Of a stretch of DNA of 5,672 nt, positions 1 through 5,672 are shown piece by piece. Position numbers and translations under genes: made by a program. Each line of letters opens with the position of its first letter. Position 1 is the stretch's first letter. The notes under the pieces are model-generated. The model worked only from the letters and a program-made list of their open reading frames with translations, did not search any database and was not told the DNA's origin. The stretch is from Acidobacteriota bacterium (lineage in GTDB: Bacteria > Acidobacteriota > Blastocatellia > Pyrinomonadales > Pyrinomonadaceae), in NCBI GenBank assembly GCA_003222935.1, contig QHXL01000061.1, forward strand, positions 506 to 6,177, written 5' to 3'.

Positions 1-356
1 GTTTCAACACTCCACGTCTGATCGTTAACTCGAGTAATTGGCCGCGGCGCCATTTTGCATTGCGCCCTGGGAGGACAAACTCCTGATAGCGCATGAACCT
101 CCTGGACATTCTTCGCGAAGTCAAAAACTGCGTAACGGCCCGGCGACCACTTAGGCATTTGAAACGAAATGGATGTCTCTTTGGAATTCGCGGGAAGCTC
201 TACTTCGATGGAGACTTCGAACAGATGCGAGACTGGACGCGACATTGCGAGTCGGTAGGTTATCGCTTGAAATGGTTGTTGCTGAGCTGACGCGACGCCG
301 CTTATCCATACGAGCGCGCAAAAACACAAAACCAGCCGGCTTAAGTTGACCTTCAT
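1..356 (-). CDS. Exported M61-family peptidase, N-terminal part (runs off left edge)
   Basis: The minus strand is open from an ATG at 356-354 to the window edge (118 codons, no stop). Residues 1-24 are a signal peptide: basic start (MKVNLSRL), hydrophobic core, and an ASA cleavage site before QQQ. The mature part begins ITYRLAMSRPVSHLFEVSIE (31-50), then FQMPKWSPGRYAVFDFAKNV (65-84), then RVNDQTWSVE at the edge. This order (beta-rich start, MPxWxPGxY, F-A-[RK]-N-V-Q, then a TW segment) is that of the N-terminal domain of M61 glycyl-aminopeptidase-type zinc peptidases. The catalytic HEXXH domain and the PDZ domain common in the family lie outside the window, so activity cannot be judged. A Shine-Dalgarno GGAG (367-364) sits 7 nt before the ATG, and a promoter lies at 405-434. 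The SG-to-RVNDQTW linker (about 91-108) carries C94 and C100, possibly a disulfide in the exported protein. Family assignment is strong; substrate is unknown. It is divergent from alaX. Confidence 0.85.
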   Translation of the reverse strand, partial: MKVNLSRLVLCFCALVWISGVASAQQQPFQAITYRLAMSRPVSHLFEVSIEVELPANSKETSISFQMPKWSPGRYAVFDFAKNVQEVHALSGVCPPRAQCKMAPRPITRVNDQTWSVE

Positions 357-404
357 CGTTCGTCTCCGATTTGACTGCGTATGTGACGTGGGAAACAGAA
401 GCGG

Positions 405-434
405 ATTATCTTCGTTTGCGGAACTGACTGTCAA
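405..434 (-). promoter_or_regulatory. Sigma-70-type promoter of the M61 peptidase gene
   Basis: On the minus strand a perfect -35 box TTGACA (434-429) is followed after 18 bp by GATAAT (410-405), a five-of-six match to TATAAT. Transcription would start near 398, giving a leader of about 42 nt that contains the GGAG Shine-Dalgarno ahead of the ATG at 356. Assignment rests on sequence and position only. Confidence 0.65.
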
Positions 435-456
435 AAACGCTCACCTTCACCAACAC

Positions 457-469
457 TTGCACGATGCAA
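457..469. promoter_or_regulatory. Palindrome TTGCA-CGA-TGCAA, possible operator
   Basis: A perfect dyad with 5-bp arms and a 3-bp centre lies in the divergent region, about 60-70 bp upstream of the predicted start of the M61 transcript and about 155 bp upstream of alaX. Its position suits a transcription-factor site, but a short dyad can occur by chance and I recognise no known regulator for it. Confidence 0.25.
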
Positions 470-500
470 CCTTTCGTAGCAATCTTGCTCTCGTTTACAC

Positions 501-540
501 GCAGGCGGCTGCTGGGACCGCAGGCGTCCCCGCCTGCTGG
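501..540. repeat. GCAGGCG palindromic repeat unit (REP-like) in the divergent intergenic region
   Basis: GCAGGCG (520-526) and CGCCTGC (531-537) form a perfect 7-bp stem around the loop TCCC. A further direct copy of GCAGGCG stands at 501-507 and could pair with the same right arm. The unit GGGACCGCAGGCGTCCC followed by CGCCTGC resembles a dispersed palindrome that I recall from many acidobacterial and other soil genomes, where it is often mistranslated into peptides such as AGGDACGP. That wider distribution is memory, not something seen here. No T-run follows on either strand, so it is not an obvious terminator. The rest of the 357-624 interval holds the M61 promoter and no gene I can support; I see no convincing promoter for alaX. 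Confidence 0.5.
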
Positions 541-624
541 CCTCGTTACGAGCTCGATCGACTCTTTATTTGATTCAGCCGGCCGGGACCCTGCACTCCC
601 AGCAACGATCACTGATTGAAGGTC

Positions 625-1806
625 ATGGCTACCGAACGACTCTATTACTCCGATTCTCATCTCATCGAATTTGACGCCCGCGTCGTCGATGTCACTGAAC
701 GCGTCAGTGGCTGGACTGCGGTCGTACTCGATCGCACCGCCTTCTACCCAACGGGCGGCGGCCAACCAAGCGACACCGGCACTCTTAACGGCTCGCGTGT
801 CGTCGAGTGTATTGACGATGGCGATAACGGCGTACTTCATGTCGTTCAGGGAGCGACCCCTGCAAAAGGTGAAGAAGTTAAGGGTCGTATCGACTGGTCG
901 AGACGTCTAGACCACATGCAACAACACACAGGCCAACACATCCTCTCACAGGCCTTCATCACGCTTTTCAAAGCCCCAACGAAGAGTTTTCGCGTGTTGG
1001 ACCAGTCATGCGAGATCGATGTGGATCTACACAACCCTACTGCTGAGATGATTGAACGCGCGGTGGAACTGGCCAACAACGTAATCTGGGAAGATCGGCA
1101 AATCACAATTCGCAATGTCTCGTCTGGTGAAGCCGCTTTAATGCCGCTTCGGAAAGAGTCTTCGCGCGAAGGCGAATTGCGATTGATCGAGATTGATGGA
1201 TTTGATATGACGCCTTGTGGAGGCACCCATGCTTATCGAACTGGTGAGGTAGGAATGATCGCAGTTCGTTCGTGGGTACGTGCAAAAGGTTTGACCCGAA
1301 TCGAGTTCGTCGCCGGGATTCGAGCACTTGCCGATTATCGTCGCGCCAACAAGAGTGCGCGCGAAATCGCGGCGCTCTTCAGTACAGGGCGAGACGACGC
1401 TCCAGCGCTGGCTGAACAACTACAGCACGAGAACAAGGAACTTCACCGTCGCGTTCGTGAACTCGAAGAAGTTTTTGCCGAAGGTGAGGCTCAAAAGCTA
1501 CTAAACGACACTCAATCGAATGCGAATGGCATACGCGTCATCACGAAGAAACTTGCACACGCGTTAATCTCAACTTCAAAAACGGTCGCGTTGCTGGCTT
1601 CACGTGACAAAGACACTGCGCGACTGGTGTTTGCTCGTTCCGAGGATACTTCCGGCGATATGAATGCGCTGATGCGTAAGGCGTGTGAAGTGCTCGATGG
1701 TCGTGGTGGCGGAAAACCCGATATGGCCCAGGGCGGTGGAAAGAATCTAACAAAACTCGAGGAAGTTTTAGCAATCGCAACAAATACTTTCATCTCCCAG
1801 TCCTGA
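625..1806 (+). CDS. alaX: Alanyl-tRNA editing protein, AlaX long form with C-terminal DHHA1 (C-Ala) domain
   Basis: This is a 393-residue free-standing editing protein that is expected to deacylate Ser- or Gly-tRNA(Ala) in the cytoplasm, protecting against alanine mistranslation. Residues 1-90 form the beta-barrel-like domain with the GGGQP loop (44-48). The zinc-binding editing (tRNA_SAD) domain carries HTGQH (101-105) and CGGTH (198-202), the HxxxH and CxxxH pairs of the AlaRS/AlaX family. A predicted coiled coil (about 260-295) leads into a DHHA1 domain ending in GGGKPDMAQGGG (361-372), the C-Ala signature shared with alanyl-tRNA synthetase. The AlaRS aminoacylation domain is absent and length fits AlaX-L (about 400), so this is not a truncated synthetase. 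All metal ligands are present. An in-frame TTG at 616 would add three residues. I chose the ATG at 625 because MATERLYYSDS matches usual family starts, although its GAAGG (618-622) is unusually close (2 nt). It appears monocistronic, with the inverted repeat 53 bp downstream. Confidence 0.93.
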   Translation: MATERLYYSDSHLIEFDARVVDVTERVSGWTAVVLDRTAFYPTGGGQPSDTGTLNGSRVVECIDDGDNGVLHVVQGATPAKGEEVKGRIDWSRRLDHMQQHTGQHILSQAFITLFKAPTKSFRVLDQSCEIDVDLHNPTAEMIERAVELANNVIWEDRQITIRNVSSGEAALMPLRKESSREGELRLIEIDGFDMTPCGGTHAYRTGEVGMIAVRSWVRAKGLTRIEFVAGIRALADYRRANKSAREIAALFSTGRDDAPALAEQLQHENKELHRRVRELEEVFAEGEAQKLLNDTQSNANGIRVITKKLAHALISTSKTVALLASRDKDTARLVFARSEDTSGDMNALMRKACEVLDGRGGGKPDMAQGGGKNLTKLEEVLAIATNTFISQS

Positions 1807-1858
1807 TCTGGGCTCGTCTTCCTCACGAACAACCGTCACAGTAACCCTTCCTTGTTTT

Positions 1859-1955
1859 CTCTGTGCTACCTCTGTGTCCTCTGTGTCTCTGTGGTGAAAT
1901 CTATACCCACAACTTGGTCAACCACAGAGACACAGAGGACAGAGGTAGCACAGAG
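1859..1955. repeat. Long imperfect inverted repeat of CTCTGTG units; possible terminator of alaX
   Basis: The left arm (1859-1895, 37 nt) and right arm (1921-1955, 35 nt) are reverse complements except for one 2-nt indel (GT present at about 1875-1878 on the left, missing as CA on the right). The loop is 25 nt (1896-1920). The left arm itself is four CTCTGTG heptamers starting at 1859, 1870, 1879 and 1887. The right arm has three CACAGAG copies (1923, 1931, 1949) and one shortened copy (GACAGAG, 1938). On the plus strand the right arm is followed by TTTTC, so the RNA hairpin could act as an intrinsic terminator for alaX; the minus-strand exit has no T-run. I recall closely similar CTCTGTG-type dispersed repeats in many environmental genomes (Acidobacteria, Planctomycetes and others), usually intergenic and of unknown function. 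The rest of 1807-2057 holds only the MetR box and the regulator's Shine-Dalgarno. Confidence 0.9.
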
Positions 1956-2028
1956 TTTTCAAATTGGACTGGGAGGTGTGTTACCGTTATCCAGTCAATG
2001 CGCACGGCTAATCATTCCTGACTCTTTA

Positions 2029-2043
2029 ATGAAAATCCTTCAT
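2029..2043. promoter_or_regulatory. MetR-type operator (TGAA-N5-TTCA) in front of the metR-like gene
   Basis: ATGAA-AATCC-TTCAT is a perfect dyad containing TGAA (2030-2033), five spacer bases with T in the centre, and TTCA (2039-2042). This equals the MetR consensus known from enterobacteria, TGAANN(T/A)NNTTCA. It ends 14 bp before the ATG at 2058 and just upstream of the Shine-Dalgarno. A -10-like hexamer TTTAAT (2025-2030, five of six) overlaps its left edge, though no good -35 accompanies it. Bound protein at this place would be expected to block transcription, consistent with autorepression. Confidence 0.7.
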
Positions 2044-2057
2044 CGCGGAGAATACCG

Positions 2058-3035
2058 ATGAATCTGGAAGTTCGACATCTCAAGCTAATCAAATCCATCG
2101 CTGAGGAAGGTAGCGTAACGAAAGCCGGCAGCCGCCTGTACCTGACACAATCAGCGCTGAGTCACCAACTGCGCGACGTGGAACAGAAGCTCGGGGTATC
2201 GCTCTTCACGCGTATGAACAAGCGCATGGTGCTGACGCCTGCCGGTGAACGGTTGCTTGCTTCCGCTCACACCGTGCTTGATGAATTGAAACGAACAGAG
2301 GAAGACTTGCGCCACATCGCCCTCGAGCGCGAAGGCATTCTACGAATCAGTACTGAATGTTATACGTGCTATCACTGGCTCCCATCGCTACTGCAGATTT
2401 TCCATCACCAGTTTCCACGTATTGACGTTCAGATCGTGGTCGAAGCTACGCGCAACCCTCATCAGGCACTGCTCGACGGAAAAATCGATCTCGCCCTGGT
2501 TAATTCACCGGTGCGGAATAATAAGCTGATCTATAAACCACTATTCCGCGATGAAATGGTCGTCATACTCAGCAAGAACCATCATTTAAATGCTCGCCCT
2601 TTTATCAATCCAGAAGATCTCTTAAATGAGCACCTCATTCTCTACACGAAACCCGAAGAAAACTACGCTTTAAAACAAGTACTCTCTCCTGCGGGTGTGT
2701 CGCCGAAGCGCGTTTCGAATGTTCAGCTCACCGAGGCAATCGTGGAGATGGTCAAAGCCGGGATCGGAGTCGGCATCCTCTCGCGTTGGACAGTTTCTCC
2801 TCAGCTTGAGGCTGGAGTCATCAGCGCACTGCCATTGACCAGGAATGGATTATTTCGTGACTGGTCCGCGGCCATGCAAAGACATAAAGCGACCCCCGCC
2901 TACTTGGCCGCCTTCCTCAAACTCCTCGCTGACAACTCGGTTCTGATCATGAAAACCGAAAAGAAAAGCGGCAAAGCAAATAAGCTGAAGCTACTAAAGG
3001 CAGTGGATTGCACAGACTCGTACACCCGCGCGTAA
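2058..3035 (+). CDS. metR: LysR-family transcriptional regulator, MetR-like
   Basis: This 325-residue protein has the LysR layout. A winged helix-turn-helix spans about 3-62 (GSVTKAGSRLYLTQSALSHQ at 18-37, then the wing up to LTPAGERLL), a linker helix follows at about 65-90, and a periplasmic-binding-protein-like effector domain covers about 94-295. Assignment to MetR rather than a generic LysR rests on the start of the effector domain, STECYTCYHWLPSLLQIFHH (98-117). It parallels the IECHSCIQWL segment of enterobacterial MetR, including both cysteines (C101, C104) and the W-L pair. The LSPAGVSPK stretch (209-217) parallels LQPAGVSPS. Known MetR uses homocysteine as coactivator and controls methionine genes such as metE and its own gene; that role is inferred here, as no met gene is in view. 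Start: GGAG (2047-2050) lies 7 nt before the ATG. A MetR box lies directly upstream. The lysine-rich tail (about 299-314) is extra to the conserved domain. Confidence 0.82.
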   Translation: MNLEVRHLKLIKSIAEEGSVTKAGSRLYLTQSALSHQLRDVEQKLGVSLFTRMNKRMVLTPAGERLLASAHTVLDELKRTEEDLRHIALEREGILRISTECYTCYHWLPSLLQIFHHQFPRIDVQIVVEATRNPHQALLDGKIDLALVNSPVRNNKLIYKPLFRDEMVVILSKNHHLNARPFINPEDLLNEHLILYTKPEENYALKQVLSPAGVSPKRVSNVQLTEAIVEMVKAGIGVGILSRWTVSPQLEAGVISALPLTRNGLFRDWSAAMQRHKATPAYLAAFLKLLADNSVLIMKTEKKSGKANKLKLLKAVDCTDSYTRA

Positions 3036-3070
3036 AAACCGACCTCAATTTCTACTCTCTTGAAAAACTA

Positions 3071-3079
3071 CCCCCCCCC
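3071..3079 (+). repeat. Homopolymer tract of nine C
   Basis: Nine consecutive C bases stand in the metR-permease intergenic region, 36 bp after the regulator's stop codon and about 116 bp before the permease start. Such tracts are prone to slippage in replication and to sequencing length errors. A TTGAAA (3060-3065) precedes it, but I find no credible -10 at the right distance, so a promoter spanning the tract is speculative. The remaining sequence of 3036-3195 shows only a -10-like TAGAAT (3146-3151) without a good -35. Confidence 0.8.
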
Positions 3080-3195
3080 GTCTTGATGAATCCCGCTCAT
3101 CGAAAGCATGAAAACAATGAGCTGGTCTCATTACGCCTGTATTCCTAGAATCCCGTCGGACCTCGATCACCCATTCGTGAAAGGAACTGGCATTG

Positions 3196-5613
3196 ATGTT
3201 GGACAATCTTTGGCGGGATTTCCGTTTTACTCTTCGCTCACTATACAAACGACCGCTCTTCGCAGTTGTGGCCATCCTGACGCTCGCACTCGGAATTGGA
3301 GCTAACACAGCTATCTTCACTGTTGTAAATGCCGTCCTACTAGCGCCCCTTCCCTTTGGAGACTCGGAGGGCCTGGTCCAGATCTGGAAGCTCTCGTCTA
3401 AAACGCAAAACGAAAAGCTTCCAGAGTCGGTACTGAACTATAAGGACTTGCAGCAGCAAACTTCGACGTTCGAGCAAGTTGCAGCTATTCGTGTACAGGC
3501 ATTCGTCATGACTGATACCGACGAACCGGCACGAATCAACGGGGCGCGAATCACCGCAAACTTCTTCTCAACCCTAAAAGTTCCGGTCTATGGCCGCGAT
3601 TTTCTGAATTCGGACGAGGAACCGGGAGCGCAGCCTGTTGTGATCCTTAGTTATGCACTGTGGCAAAGTCGCTACGAGCGAAGCCCTCAAATCGTCGGAC
3701 GAACGTTAGCAATTGATGGGAAAAACCACCTGGTGATCGGAGTTCTGCCGCAGGGCATTTACTATCCGCTGCCAGATACAGACCTCTACGTGCCGATGGC
3801 TTTTCGGTCCACGGAGTTACTTCGCGGCTCGGCTTTTTTGCGTATGTTGGGTCGACTAAAACCTGGCACTTCGTTGGAACACGCTCGAGCGGATACGGAG
3901 ACTATCGGGGTGCGCCTGGCCCAACAGTATCCTGCAGAAAACAACACTAGTACTTATCTTTTGGTGCCACTGCGAGAACAGGTCGTGGGTCAGATTCGTC
4001 CGGCACTGATGTTACTACTCGGCGCAGTCGCTTGCGTTCTCCTGATAGCCTGCGCAAACGTTTCAAACCTGATGTTGGCTCGCGCCGCTACGCGCCAGGT
4101 CGAATTTTCGATTCGTGCGGCTTTGGGCGCGAGTCGAACGCAAATCGTCAGGCAGATGGTCACGGAAAGTCTCTTTCTCAGCACGATCGGAGGTCTACTT
4201 GGGCTGGGCTTCGCTTATGTCGGTGTGCGTGCGTTGTTGAGTATAAGTGCCGAAAACATTCCTCGAACAGAAACGATCGGAATCAATTTTCGAGTGCTGG
4301 GCTTCACTCTTGTTGTCTCGATCTTGACCGGGTTGCTCCTGGGTATCTTGCCCGCCTTACGATCGTCAAACAGACGCGCCACCGAAGGTCTACGCGAAGG
4401 TAAGCGCGGCTCGACGAGAGGAGTGCTGCACCAGCGACTGTTAAGCGCGCTGGTTATCTCGGAAATAGCGATCGCTCTGGTGCTGTTAGTGGGAGCCGGT
4501 CTACTGATCCGTAGCTTCATTTCACTGAATGACGTTAACCCTGGATTCAACCCCAAAGGTGTATTGACGTTAGGAGTTGGACTTCCTTCCGCTGGTTATC
4601 CCGATCTGCCGAAGCAGGCAAAGTTTTATGATGAAGCTATTAGCCAAATCAGGACACAGCCTGGCGTTCAATCCGCGGCCGCGATCATTCGACTCCCGAT
4701 GTACGGACAAAACGCCAACACTTCCTTCACGATCGAAGGCCAGTTGACTCGACCCGAGGACGCACCGAGGGCCGACTATCGCTCGGTGACCCAGGAGTAT
4801 TTCAAGAGCATGGGCATTCCCCTGGACGGTCGCGATTTCACAGATCGTGAAATGAAAGATGCTCCGGATGTTGTCATCATCAACAAGACGATGGCGGCGC
4901 ATTATTTTCCAGGCGAGAATCCCATTGGTAAGCGCATACAAATCTTTCCTGATCCAGATCGCTGGCGTGAAATCGTGGGCGTGTGTGGTGACGTGAAGCT
5001 GTTGACTATGGATGGGCAAATTGGTCCAACGATATATGTGCCAATGTCTCAGAATCCTTATCCAAATGCGTTGCGCAATGTGTTCTTCGTCGTGAAGACC
5101 GCTTCGAGTCCAAAGAGTCTTGTTCCGGGTATTAGAGACGGATTGAAATCGCTGGATCGGAGTGTCCCACTCTCACAGGTTAGAACGATGGAAGAAATCG
5201 TAGCGAACTCACTCTCACAACTTAGGTTGAGTATGTCTCTTTTGGTGGCGTTCGCAATACTGGCGGCCGTGCTGGCCTGTGTCGGCATTTACGGGGTGAT
5301 GGCTTACATCGTGGCCCAACGGACGAATGAAATCGGTGTGCGAGTAGCGCTGGGTGCGCAAGGTGCGGATGTAATGAAGATGGTCCTACTCGACGGGGCC
5401 AAGCTCACAATGCTAGGTGTGGTTATCGGATTGGCAGCTTCGTTTGGATTGACTCGTTTGCTGGTTAGTCTGCTCTTTGAAGTGAGTCCGATTGATGCCA
5501 GGGTATTTGTGAGCATACCGTTGCTACTCGCATTCGTTGCGCTATTAGCCAGCTATTTCCCTGCTCGCCGTGCAGCAAAAGTTGATCCGATTGTGGCGTT
5601 ACGTGACGGTTAA
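3196..5613 (+). CDS. ADOP-type ABC transporter permease (MacB-like periplasmic domains, two FtsX repeats)
   Basis: This is an 805-residue inner-membrane protein of the duplicated FtsX/MacB permease family (ADOP, acidobacterial duplicated orphan permease). Helix 1 (about 22-44) carries LTLALGIGANTAIFTVVNAV (29-48), the family hallmark. A MacB-type periplasmic domain (about 50-260) follows, then the first FtsX repeat with helices at about 268-289, 323-348 and 368-387 and the cytoplasmic motif IRAALGASRTQIVRQMV (306-322). The second repeat begins with a helix at about 414-440. It has its own periplasmic domain (about 445-675), helices at about 682-707, 735-757 and 771-790, the matching motif EIGVRVALGAQ (712-722), and ends FPARRAAKVDPIVALRDG. 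Length and eight helices fit the family. No ATPase gene is adjacent, as is usual for these orphans, so transport or mechanotransmission and its substrate are unknown. AAGGA (3181-3185) is 10 nt from the ATG at 3196; a TTG at 3193, 7 nt away, is a possible start adding one residue. Confidence 0.93.
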   Translation: MLDNLWRDFRFTLRSLYKRPLFAVVAILTLALGIGANTAIFTVVNAVLLAPLPFGDSEGLVQIWKLSSKTQNEKLPESVLNYKDLQQQTSTFEQVAAIRVQAFVMTDTDEPARINGARITANFFSTLKVPVYGRDFLNSDEEPGAQPVVILSYALWQSRYERSPQIVGRTLAIDGKNHLVIGVLPQGIYYPLPDTDLYVPMAFRSTELLRGSAFLRMLGRLKPGTSLEHARADTETIGVRLAQQYPAENNTSTYLLVPLREQVVGQIRPALMLLLGAVACVLLIACANVSNLMLARAATRQVEFSIRAALGASRTQIVRQMVTESLFLSTIGGLLGLGFAYVGVRALLSISAENIPRTETIGINFRVLGFTLVVSILTGLLLGILPALRSSNRRATEGLREGKRGSTRGVLHQRLLSALVISEIAIALVLLVGAGLLIRSFISLNDVNPGFNPKGVLTLGVGLPSAGYPDLPKQAKFYDEAISQIRTQPGVQSAAAIIRLPMYGQNANTSFTIEGQLTRPEDAPRADYRSVTQEYFKSMGIPLDGRDFTDREMKDAPDVVIINKTMAAHYFPGENPIGKRIQIFPDPDRWREIVGVCGDVKLLTMDGQIGPTIYVPMSQNPYPNALRNVFFVVKTASSPKSLVPGIRDGLKSLDRSVPLSQVRTMEEIVANSLSQLRLSMSLLVAFAILAAVLACVGIYGVMAYIVAQRTNEIGVRVALGAQGADVMKMVLLDGAKLTMLGVVIGLAASFGLTRLLVSLLFEVSPIDARVFVSIPLLLAFVALLASYFPARRAAKVDPIVALRDG

Positions 5614-5629
5614 AGTCGCCCCGGCGACT
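5614..5629 (+). terminator. Hairpin directly after the permease stop codon
   Basis: AGTCGC and GCGACT form a perfect 6-bp stem around CCCG, starting with the base after the TAA stop. The downstream bases (AGGCTTTGGCGTCTTTCT) are only moderately T-rich and have no clean T-run, so this may be a weak terminator, an mRNA 3' stabiliser or an attenuating structure ahead of the next gene. Confidence 0.4.
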
Positions 5630-5666
5630 AGGCTTTGGCGTCTTTCTAAAGTCATTTCTTCACTCC

Positions 5667-5672
5667 GGAGGA
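5667..5672 (+). promoter_or_regulatory. Strong Shine-Dalgarno GGAGGA for a gene starting beyond the right edge
   Basis: The last six bases are GGAGGA, close to the ideal anti-16S complement, and no start codon remains inside the window. A plus-strand gene probably begins roughly 5-10 nt beyond the edge, about 65-70 bp after the permease stop, close enough for co-transcription. Tandem ADOP genes are common in this family, but the identity of the next gene cannot be seen. Confidence 0.5.

Noticed and set aside
93..290. Plus-strand open frame of 65 codons at the left end
   Set aside because: It lies antisense to the M61 N-terminal coding region, has no recognisable domain, and its nearest purine-rich stretch (GGGAGG at 69-74) is about 18 nt from the ATG, too far.
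346..573. Plus-strand frame of 75 codons, TTG start
   Set aside because: It crosses the divergent promoter region and the GCAGGCG repeat; the peptide GTAGVPACW is a typical by-product of that repeat. There is no Shine-Dalgarno.
406..840. Minus-strand frame of 144 codons overlapping the start of alaX
   Set aside because: It is largely antisense to the well-supported alaX, and its remainder reads through the repeat (AGGDACGP). No domain is seen.
625..1806. A truncated or pseudogenised alanyl-tRNA synthetase
   Set aside because: The frame is intact, starts naturally at the editing-type N-terminal barrel, keeps all four zinc ligands and ends with a complete DHHA1 domain; this is the normal AlaX long form.
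1859..1955. CRISPR-like array because of iterated CTCTGTG/CACAGAG
   Set aside because: Units are only 7 nt, spacing is 1-4 nt rather than spacer-sized, orientation flips between the two arms, and there are no cas genes.
1852..2061. Plus-strand frame of 69 codons between alaX and the regulator
   Set aside because: Most of it is translation of the CTCTGTG inverted repeat (LCYLCVLCVSVVK, TTETQRTE). It has no ribosome-binding site and overlaps the MetR box and the regulator start.
3082..3104. Terminator hairpin after the regulator gene (GATGA/TCATC stem)
   Set aside because: The stem is only about 5-7 bp with a wobble, is AT-rich, and no T-run follows.
3108..3305. Plus-strand frame of 65 codons overlapping the permease start
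   Set aside because: It overlaps the permease start in another frame, has no family signature and no plausible Shine-Dalgarno.

Overview
The window looks like chromosomal DNA of a soil- or sediment-type bacterium, most likely an acidobacterium (possibly Blastocatellia/Pyrinomonadales). This rests on three things. There is an orphan eight-helix FtsX/MacB permease of the duplicated type (ADOP) that is especially abundant in Acidobacteria. There are two intergenic palindromic repeats of kinds I recall from acidobacterial and other environmental genomes. Codon use is mixed, with intermediate GC. The taxonomic call is an inference; no rRNA or other marker gene is present. I see no mobile element, CRISPR array, tRNA or rRNA gene.

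Layout. (1) 1-356, minus strand: the first 118 codons of an exported M61-family peptidase (glycyl aminopeptidase type), cut by the left window edge, with a good sigma-70-type promoter at 405-434. (2) 357-624: divergent intergenic region with a GCAGGCG palindrome (repeat unit). (3) 625-1806, plus: a long AlaX-type alanyl-tRNA editing hydrolase with a C-terminal DHHA1/C-Ala domain. (4) 1807-2057: intergenic region dominated by a long, nearly perfect inverted repeat (1859-1955) built from iterated CTCTGTG units, which may also terminate the alaX transcript, followed by a perfect MetR-type operator. (5) 2058-3035, plus: a LysR-family regulator that resembles MetR. (6) 3036-3195: a short intergenic region with a run of nine C. 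(7) 3196-5613, plus: the ADOP-type permease, followed by a small hairpin. The last six bases are a strong Shine-Dalgarno sequence, so another gene probably begins just outside the window.

The genes do not form an obvious single pathway. AlaX hydrolyses mischarged Ser/Gly-tRNA(Ala), the MetR-like protein probably senses methionine-pathway status, the M61 enzyme is an exported peptidase and the permease has no ATPase partner in view. The most informative observation is that a textbook MetR box (TGAA-N5-TTCA) lies 14 bp in front of the MetR-like gene, so the regulator's predicted specificity and its predicted autoregulation support one another. I found no evidence for a novel multi-gene system here.
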